DNA from: Clostridia bacterium
GTDB taxonomy: Bacteria; Bacillota; Clostridia; Oscillospirales; CAG-272
Direction of reading: 5' to 3'
Length of the DNA: 33,834 bases
NCBI GenBank assembly: GCA_017618795.1
Contig: JAFZTO010000054.1
Coordinates: 1 to 33,834 of the forward strand
This document shows positions 22,260-28,484 of this stretch, piece by piece. Position 1 is the first letter of the stretch. Each line of letters starts with the position of its first letter. A program made the position numbers and the translations under genes. The notes beneath the pieces are model-generated. The model saw nothing but the letters and a program-made list of their open reading frames with translations. It had not been told where the DNA came from and made no database searches.

Positions 22260-24095
22260 ATGAGTGCAGTTTTTTATAAAGGGGCAATGGGTGCTTTTGT
22301 TGATTCGGTTGAAGACAGCGTTCCGGTTCGTTTCAGATATAACGGCAGGGAATTTGATTTCAGCCGTACCGGAAACGATGAGTGGAGTTGTTCGAGGGGT
22401 GGACTTGAAATAAAAATAATACGCAGATGTGACGAAAAACACGATGCACTGATCTACCGGACTGAGATTAAAAATATATCGGGATCTATTGTTACCGGCT
22501 TTGATCTGACCCCGATTTTTATAAGAATGAACACCGTTGTGAACGGACGTCCGCGCGTACGCACGATGGAGGGGTGCCGTCATTATGATTCGACCTGTCC
22601 GACAAGAGCATTTCACCTGAGAGACTATACATTTATGACACACGATCACAGCCGGGCTGTTGAAATCGGCGGGAACTGCTCAAGAGAGTGGTCGCCCGTA
22701 ATGCAGTTTGCGGTAAGCGGAGTGACAAAAAGCGGTTTCTTTGTTCTTCCGGAATGGTCGGCAAGCTGGACTCTCAAGGCAGGTCATGAGTTTGACACGT
22801 TTTCCGGAGAGCCGGGCAATCCTTTTGTAGTACAGGGCACGATGGCTACTTTGGTTGATTCAGTCCAGCCCGGCGAGACGGTTGTTATGCCGAATGTTCA
22901 CCTGGTATTCTTTGATGAAAAGGAATGGGATGAGGCGGATAACCGTTTGAGACGCTATCTGACAGATATTTCAGCAAGGCTGAACGGCAGAATTCATTAC
23001 CCCGTTTCGTATGACCACTGGTTCGGGATTTACGGCAGATTCGATGTAAACTATCTGATGGAACAGGCAAAAAGAGCTGCTGAACTCGGTTGCGAGTATT
23101 TCTGCCTCGACGCTATGTGGTACAAACCGTGCGGAGACGGTCTCTCAACAGGCAACTGGGACACGCCGGATCCGAATAAATTTCCGAACGGTAAGGCTGA
23201 TATAAAACGGCTTGCCCATTATGTAAGAAGTCTCGGAATGGGCTTCGGCATCTGGCATCTTCTGCAGTTATGTTATGAGGGAAGCACTGCCAGGGAAAAA
23301 TATCCTGAGGCTTTTGACGATATTCTTCTTGCTCTTGACCGCGAGGAAGGATTTAATTATGCGCTTGACACGATTTCGAGTTATGTTGAGGATTACGGCA
23401 TTACATGGACACGGTTTGAAAGTTTTGCGCATGACGGGCTGAAATACAACCGCAACTACGACAGGCTGATTAATACGCTGAGAAAAAAATATCCTGATCT
23501 TTACATAGAGATATGCTCCGGAGGCGGACAGAGACTCGATATAAACAGTATACTCCGTACCGACGGAAACTGGCTCAGCGATCATACAAGCAGCCCGGAA
23601 GGCTGTCGCATGGCACAGACAGGAGCGTTGAGATTCTGGCCCGCCCATTTTCTCAATATGGCGGTCACGGCATTCAAAGGACGTGCTTCGCAGACTGCGA
23701 CGCTGTATGAAGGAATTTCGCGAATGCCCGGCGTGCTGTCGTTCAACGGAGCGATTTCGGAATGGACAGACGAGGAAACTGCTCTGATGAAGCAATGCGT
23801 CGATGTGTACAAAGCTACGCGCCATCTTAAGGATCAGCCTGTGTTCTTTCCGCTCGGTCAGCCGCAGAGCGTTGACGATTGGGAAAGCGTCGTGGTGGGC
23901 GACGGTTCGGGAGAAGCACAGCTTCTCTTCGTGTTCAGGCTTGAAGGCAAGGATTGCACATCATTCACCGCTCCGGGGAGCGGGGAATGGGAAAAACTTA
24001 TCGAGAGCGACATGACCGAACTCAGTCAGAACGGGGACTGCATTACTGTAAAAATGCCCCAATACTGCGGGGCAATCTGGATAAGAAAGCACTGA
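22260..24095 (+). CDS. GH36-like (alpha-galactosidase superfamily) protein with altered nucleophile site
   Basis: A 611-residue cytoplasmic protein (no signal peptide). An N-terminal beta-supersandwich (1-235) precedes a TIM barrel with GH36/clan-D landmarks: YFCLDAMWY (280-288), CSGGGQRLD (419-427), and LSDHTSSPEG (439-448), where Asp441 fits the acid/base position of GH36. The strand that normally reads KWDxN, with the nucleophile Asp, reads ITWTRFES (381-388): no Asp is present at that site. The protein could use another residue, be inactive, or belong to an uncharacterised GH36-related family. GGAG lies about 8 nt before the ATG. It would act on oligosaccharides imported after release by the surface GH27. 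Confidence 0.75.
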   Translation: MSAVFYKGAMGAFVDSVEDSVPVRFRYNGREFDFSRTGNDEWSCSRGGLEIKIIRRCDEKHDALIYRTEIKNISGSIVTGFDLTPIFIRMNTVVNGRPRVRTMEGCRHYDSTCPTRAFHLRDYTFMTHDHSRAVEIGGNCSREWSPVMQFAVSGVTKSGFFVLPEWSASWTLKAGHEFDTFSGEPGNPFVVQGTMATLVDSVQPGETVVMPNVHLVFFDEKEWDEADNRLRRYLTDISARLNGRIHYPVSYDHWFGIYGRFDVNYLMEQAKRAAELGCEYFCLDAMWYKPCGDGLSTGNWDTPDPNKFPNGKADIKRLAHYVRSLGMGFGIWHLLQLCYEGSTAREKYPEAFDDILLALDREEGFNYALDTISSYVEDYGITWTRFESFAHDGLKYNRNYDRLINTLRKKYPDLYIEICSGGGQRLDINSILRTDGNWLSDHTSSPEGCRMAQTGALRFWPAHFLNMAVTAFKGRASQTATLYEGISRMPGVLSFNGAISEWTDEETALMKQCVDVYKATRHLKDQPVFFPLGQPQSVDDWESVVVGDGSGEAQLLFVFRLEGKDCTSFTAPGSGEWEKLIESDMTELSQNGDCITVKMPQYCGAIWIRKH

Positions 24096-24217
24096 TGCGG
24101 CTTGCGGCCTTTCAACATAAGGCTGTCTTGTACATCAAAACATTGTGCGTTTGATTAGCGACATATGTTTTGCTTAAGGTTGAAAAAAGCGGCAACTGTT
24201 ACCGCTTGAATGAAATA

Positions 24218-25666
24218 ATGGAAAACGAAAAACACATGGTAAGAAAATCACTGACAATAACAGCGGCTGTTCTGCTTTCCGCGATTTTTTGCGCAACGGC
24301 CGTCTTTTCAGCAAACAAGGAGTATCCCGTGACAGGAAACGGTATGTCTGCCCCTCCGATGGGGTTCAACACATGGTACGTCTATCTGGACGGATGGACG
24401 CAGGAAACAATAAAGGACGTTGTCGGTGCGCTTGAGGCAAAGGGCCTGCGCGACCTCGGATACCAGTATATTCAGCTTGACTGGGGCTGGTGCGCGGGCA
24501 ACAGAAGCTGGTACGAAAAAAGGACCGAAAGTGGGAAAATGAATCCCGATCCGTGGAAATTCACCTCTCCCGTCCCGCTTCTCGCAAACTATCTGCACAG
24601 GCGCGGTTTCCGCATCGGGTACTATACCGACACGGGTTTTGACGGCGTGGGAGAGGGCATAGGCTCTGCCGGCCACTACGAGGACGACATAAATCAGTTC
24701 GTCGGCTGGCAGATGGATTTCCTGAAGGTCGACAGCGGGGGAGGCCATCCTCTTCACGACACCCTGGCGGAGGCTTACGCCGAAATATTCGAGGCTATCA
24801 TCAGTTCGGGGTCGGAAGTCGGCATACCGGTCTGCCTGTGCGGAATTGACGTGAACAGCGTTGCTCCGCTTTACGAAAAATACGTCGGGGATAAAATCCC
24901 GTTTATCTATTACCGCGTCGCGGCGGACATAAGCTCGTCGATTCCGAAAGTGAACTGGGACGACCCGGTTTTCAGCGTTCTGACGACTTTTGACGCGGCA
25001 ATGGCTCATCCCGAGATGTCAAGACCGGGGCTGTATTTCGACATGGATACGCTGATGCTTGAAAACAACGGTCTGAGCGACGAGGAGAACAGGTCGTATT
25101 TCACCATGTTCTGCATAGCTCCGTCGACCCTGTTTCTGGCGGTGGATATTCCGAATATGTCGGACAAAACTCTTGAGCTGATTTCAAACGAGGAGGCGAT
25201 CGCGGTCAATCAGGATCCGCTCTGCAACGCGGCGCGTCTTGTGCGCGAGGATTCGTCGGGGCTTCAGGTTTACAGCAAGGTGCAGAGTGACGAAAAGGGG
25301 CATAAGGTGCGCGCCGTCATGCTGCTCAACCGGACCGGAGAAGAACGGGAGATATCGGTAAACTGGAAGGACATAGGACTTGACGGAAACTGCTTTATAC
25401 GCGACATTTGGCAGAAGGCGGATGTTGCTCCGTCCGCGGAGGGGTACGTTTCTTCCGTCCCGTCACACGGTGTCGTTTTTCTGAAAATCACCGAAGAGGC
25501 CGTCGATCCGGATTATAAAGAACCCGAATCATCGGCGGAGGACACGCAGGGAACGGACAGCGGTAAAAAAGGGGGAATCAGCGTCCCGGCCGTTATCGCC
25601 GCGTCAGGCGCCGGCGCTATCGTAATTGCTGCGGCTGCGTTCGTGGCGTTCCGCAAAAAGAAATGA
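24218..25666 (+). CDS. Secreted, membrane-anchored GH27 family alpha-galactosidase-like enzyme
   Basis: A 482-residue protein from the ATG at 24218; the ATG at 24236 (MVRKSL...) is an equally plausible start and gives a more compact signal peptide, while a TTG at 24170 is less likely. No start has a strong ribosome binding site. The GH27 barrel shows PPMGFNTW, YIQLDWGWC, the nucleophile in FLKVDSGGGH (Asp172) and the acid/base in YYRVAADISSS (Asp237). After the C-terminal beta-sandwich, a Glu/Ser-rich linker leads to a transmembrane helix and FVAFRKKK. It resembles the first GH27 but has no CBM6-like domain. The 122-nt gap upstream shows no clear promoter and only a weak GCCTT/AAGGC hairpin (near 24108-24124). 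Confidence 0.8.
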   Translation: MENEKHMVRKSLTITAAVLLSAIFCATAVFSANKEYPVTGNGMSAPPMGFNTWYVYLDGWTQETIKDVVGALEAKGLRDLGYQYIQLDWGWCAGNRSWYEKRTESGKMNPDPWKFTSPVPLLANYLHRRGFRIGYYTDTGFDGVGEGIGSAGHYEDDINQFVGWQMDFLKVDSGGGHPLHDTLAEAYAEIFEAIISSGSEVGIPVCLCGIDVNSVAPLYEKYVGDKIPFIYYRVAADISSSIPKVNWDDPVFSVLTTFDAAMAHPEMSRPGLYFDMDTLMLENNGLSDEENRSYFTMFCIAPSTLFLAVDIPNMSDKTLELISNEEAIAVNQDPLCNAARLVREDSSGLQVYSKVQSDEKGHKVRAVMLLNRTGEEREISVNWKDIGLDGNCFIRDIWQKADVAPSAEGYVSSVPSHGVVFLKITEEAVDPDYKEPESSAEDTQGTDSGKKGGISVPAVIAASGAGAIVIAAAAFVAFRKKK

Positions 25667-25688
25667 CAGTATGAAAGGGAAAAAGACA

Positions 25689-26825
25689 ATGGAAAAATTC
25701 AATTTAATGCCAACCCCGCCCATGGGGTTCAACACATGGTACTACTACACCGACAGATTTGACGAAAAGCTGATATTTGATATTGCCGACAAACTCGTCG
25801 ACACCGGTCTGCGCGATCTGGGCTACAGGTATATCCAGATAGACTACGGCTGGTGCGTGAACGAAAAGGACTATCCGACGAGAGACGAAAACGGCGATCT
25901 TCTCCCCGATCCGCACAAATTTCCCCACGGCATGAAATACGTCGCGGATTATCTTCACGGAAAAGGTCTGAAGATCGGGTATTATACCGACATCGGAGTC
26001 CGCGGCGTCGGAAACGAGGAGGGCAGCTACGGCAGATACCTTCAGGACGTCAGGAGATTCGCCTCATGGGACGCAGACCTTGTCAAGGTCGACGCGGGAG
26101 GCGGAAACGTCGACTATCCGGATTATGAGGCGGCGTACAGGGCGTTTGCGGAGGCAGTTGAACAGGTTAACAGGACGGCAGAAAGGAAGATTGTTTTCCA
26201 CGTGTGCTGCGCGGGGGATTTCGGATCGGTGAACTGGGGCACGGGCCTCGGCCATTACTGCCGGACTTCGCGGGACGTGTCGGCTTCCATTCCGACCGTC
26301 AACTGGGACATGACCGATTTCAATCTTATGCTGACGTTCGACCACAACAACCGCAGGCCCGATATGTGCGGCCCGAACGGGTTCAACGATATGGACGCTC
26401 TCATGCTGACGGGCGGACTGAGCGAAACCGAAAACGTATCGTATTTCACTATATTCTGCATAGAGGCGTCTCCTCTCATGCTTGCGGTCGATCTGCCGAA
26501 TATAGATGAAACGACGCTTAAGATAATATCGAACAGCGAGGCGATAGCAGTCAATCAGGATCCGCTCGGAATACAGGCGACGCTGAGGTACGAAAACGCC
26601 CCCGGCCTTCAGGTATGGGCAAAGCCGCTCGCAAACGGGGATTACGCCGTTATGCTTCTTAACAGAACTGCATTCGGGGCGGATATGTCTCTCAGGATGA
26701 CAGAAATCGGGATGGAAAAAGCGCTTGTCAGAGACCTGTGGGAGCACAGGGATATCGGGGTTTTCGAAGAACTGAACGTGAAGGTCGAATCTCACGGGTC
26801 AAAGCTGTTCAGGATCTTCAGGTGA
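25689..26825 (+). CDS. Cytoplasmic GH27 family alpha-galactosidase-like enzyme
   Basis: A 378-residue protein with only the GH27 barrel and C-terminal beta-sandwich: no signal peptide, linker or anchor. PPMGFNTW (10-17), YIQIDYGWC (48-56), the nucleophile Asp135 in LVKVDAGGGN, the acid/base Asp196 in YCRTSRDVS, and GFNDMDALML are all present, so it should be active. The start is chosen from AAAGGGA 8 nt upstream of the ATG; an ATG 18 nt earlier overlaps that site. It follows the anchored GH27 by 22 nt. Surface and cytoplasmic paralogues in one operon suggest outside cutting and inside finishing of the same substrate. Confidence 0.85.
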   Translation: MEKFNLMPTPPMGFNTWYYYTDRFDEKLIFDIADKLVDTGLRDLGYRYIQIDYGWCVNEKDYPTRDENGDLLPDPHKFPHGMKYVADYLHGKGLKIGYYTDIGVRGVGNEEGSYGRYLQDVRRFASWDADLVKVDAGGGNVDYPDYEAAYRAFAEAVEQVNRTAERKIVFHVCCAGDFGSVNWGTGLGHYCRTSRDVSASIPTVNWDMTDFNLMLTFDHNNRRPDMCGPNGFNDMDALMLTGGLSETENVSYFTIFCIEASPLMLAVDLPNIDETTLKIISNSEAIAVNQDPLGIQATLRYENAPGLQVWAKPLANGDYAVMLLNRTAFGADMSLRMTEIGMEKALVRDLWEHRDIGVFEELNVKVESHGSKLFRIFR

Positions 26826-26829
26826 TAAG

Positions 26830-28104
26830 ATGATAAAGGCCGGAAGAAAAGGCATCTGTGTACTGCTTGCCTGTATGCTGCTTGCGTCCTGTGCTTCGAT
26901 ACCGGAAGACACGGAGGAAAAAAGCTTGAATATAATACTGACTTCTCCGGAAAACGGAGCAGAGAACGTAATGACGGCGAACCAGCTGGTAAACATGTTT
27001 ATGGACGGATCATACGCATTCGGTACGGACGATCCGTACTCGGCTTTTACCGGTCTGCCATCCGGCGGCGCGCAGACAAAACCCGTGACGTTCAGATGGG
27101 AAAACCAGGAAGGAACGTCCGCGGACATTTTGCACCTTGCCCTTAATTCGGAGTTTGACGGCGAGTGGACCTTCCCGGTTGCGGGAAATCAGATGGAAAT
27201 CGACAGCCTGATGGGCGGAACGACGTATTTCTGGAAAGTGACGGGTGCGGACGGCACAACGTCAGACGTTTTCAGCTTTACAACGGCGGATGTGCCGCGC
27301 ATCGTCAGGATCGACGGGGTTTCAAACTGCCGTGACCTCGGCGGATGGCAAACGGAAGACGGCGGCAGGATGAGACAGGGCATGATTTACCGAACCGCGA
27401 CGCTTGACGATATTACGGAGGAGGGCGTAAAGTTCTGCCGCGAATTTCTGCGGATAAAAACGGAGCTCGATCTGCGCAACGAGGGCGAGGGCACGGCCGG
27501 GTCGACTCTCCTCGGCGAAGGGGTGAACTACATACGCATATCCCCGCCGTATTACGTGGATGACGGACACGGTCTGTTCGACAAAGGATACACCGAGGGA
27601 ATGAGGCAGATATTCGCCGTTTTTGCCGATCCGGACAACTATCCGATACTGTTCCACTGTTCCGCCGGGGTCGACAGAACGGGAACCGTTGCGTTTCTGC
27701 TGAGCGCCCTGTGCGGCATGAGCAGGGAGGATATCTTCCACGAGCATGATCTTTCTCTCATACAGTTTCTGCCGGCAGGGCATAAAGATACCCTTACAGA
27801 CCATTATTCGCGGCTGTTCAATCCGATGTATCAGAGCCTTGCAGACAGGGGCGGCGGCACGCTGAAGCAAAATACCGAGCAATACTGCCGCGATATAGGC
27901 GTCAGCGACGCGGAGATTCAGGCGATACAGCGCACCCTTATCGCGGAGATGCCGGGCGGAGAGGTCGAAGATCCGGGATCGCAGTCGCCGGGGACTTCCG
28001 GGAAAGCAAGAATCAACATTCCCGTTGTGATTGCCGCGGCCGCGGGAGGACTAATAATCATTCTCTGTACCGCGTTCGTTGCTTTCCGGAAAAAGAAACT
28101 CTGA
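26830..28104 (+). CDS. Surface tyrosine phosphatase (Y_phosphatase3 type) lipoprotein with C-terminal anchor
   Basis: A 424-residue protein. A lipobox (MLLASC, Cys21) is followed by a fibronectin-III/Ig-like domain (about 33-153), then a tyrosine phosphatase domain (155-370) with NCRDLGG (166-172) and the signature loop HCSAGVDRTG (276-285; catalytic Cys277, Arg283). It ends with a linker, a transmembrane helix (about 397-418) and RKKKL. Family members act on phosphotyrosine or phosphoinositide-like substrates; an export signal implies an outside target such as a phosphorylated sugar or polymer. It starts 4 nt after the GH27 stop, firmly in the glycosidase operon. N-terminal lipid plus a C-terminal helix would tether both ends. 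Confidence 0.85.
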   Translation: MIKAGRKGICVLLACMLLASCASIPEDTEEKSLNIILTSPENGAENVMTANQLVNMFMDGSYAFGTDDPYSAFTGLPSGGAQTKPVTFRWENQEGTSADILHLALNSEFDGEWTFPVAGNQMEIDSLMGGTTYFWKVTGADGTTSDVFSFTTADVPRIVRIDGVSNCRDLGGWQTEDGGRMRQGMIYRTATLDDITEEGVKFCREFLRIKTELDLRNEGEGTAGSTLLGEGVNYIRISPPYYVDDGHGLFDKGYTEGMRQIFAVFADPDNYPILFHCSAGVDRTGTVAFLLSALCGMSREDIFHEHDLSLIQFLPAGHKDTLTDHYSRLFNPMYQSLADRGGGTLKQNTEQYCRDIGVSDAEIQAIQRTLIAEMPGGEVEDPGSQSPGTSGKARINIPVVIAAAAGGLIIILCTAFVAFRKKKL

Positions 28105-28133
28105 TAAAAAATCGACACAATTTTTGGCGAATC

Positions 28134-28161
28134 TTGACTTAGCGGAAAAAAATGTTATAAT
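28134..28161 (+). promoter_or_regulatory. Sigma-A promoter of the ECF sigma factor gene
   Basis: TTGACT (28134-28139) and TATAAT (28156-28161) are 16 nt apart, the spacer carries the CGG plus A-tract pattern seen elsewhere, and TGT precedes the -10 (extended -10). No terminator is seen between the phosphatase stop (28104) and this promoter, so read-through could add to expression. There is no AAC/CGT-type ECF self-promoter that I can recognise. Confidence 0.75.
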
Positions 28162-28167
28162 AATATG

Positions 28168-28484
28168 CGTAACATATATTGATATCCGGAATTTTGTTCC
28201 GTCCGTTACAGGCACATACACGGTTAGGGTTTATGTTTTTCATTCGAGCGAATAAGAAAACTGTTATCTTAATGGTATGAATCAGAGTCTCACGGAGAAG
28301 CCTATCACAGAACTTTTGAAAACATCGGACAAACACCCAAACAAATAAAGGTCCCACACTTGTTTGATGAATGCGCTTTTTGCGGAATACTAAAAGCAAT
28401 ACTTTGATATTTTTATCCGAAACCCAACCTTTTTCAAATTTTTCGCCTCTTATGTGGTGAAACGGATAAGAACGGAGAAAAAGA
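28168..28484 (+). promoter_or_regulatory. Long untranslated leader of the ECF sigma gene, about 315 nt
   Basis: No credible gene occurs here. The leader has a CGGAA-TTTTG-TTCCG hairpin (28187-28201). A long-range pairing of TTATCCG (28413-28419) with CGGATAA (28463-28469) would close a stem just ahead of the ribosome binding site (CGGAG, 28474-28478). A 23-codon ORF at 28277-28348 lacks a ribosome binding site and is not credited. The length and the closing stem make a regulatory RNA possible, but no known riboswitch class is recognised. Confidence 0.35.

Noticed and set aside
24096-24217. Possible promoter (TTGTAC ... TGATTA) or terminator (GCCTT/AAGGC) before the second GH27
   Set aside because: Hexamers are poor, the stem is 5 bp and there is no U-run; neither can be supported.
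28277-28348. 23-codon ORF (MNQSLTEKPITELLKTSDKH...) in the sigma gene leader
   Set aside because: No ribosome binding site, no run of regulatory codons, no recognisable family; a chance frame is more likely than a leader peptide.
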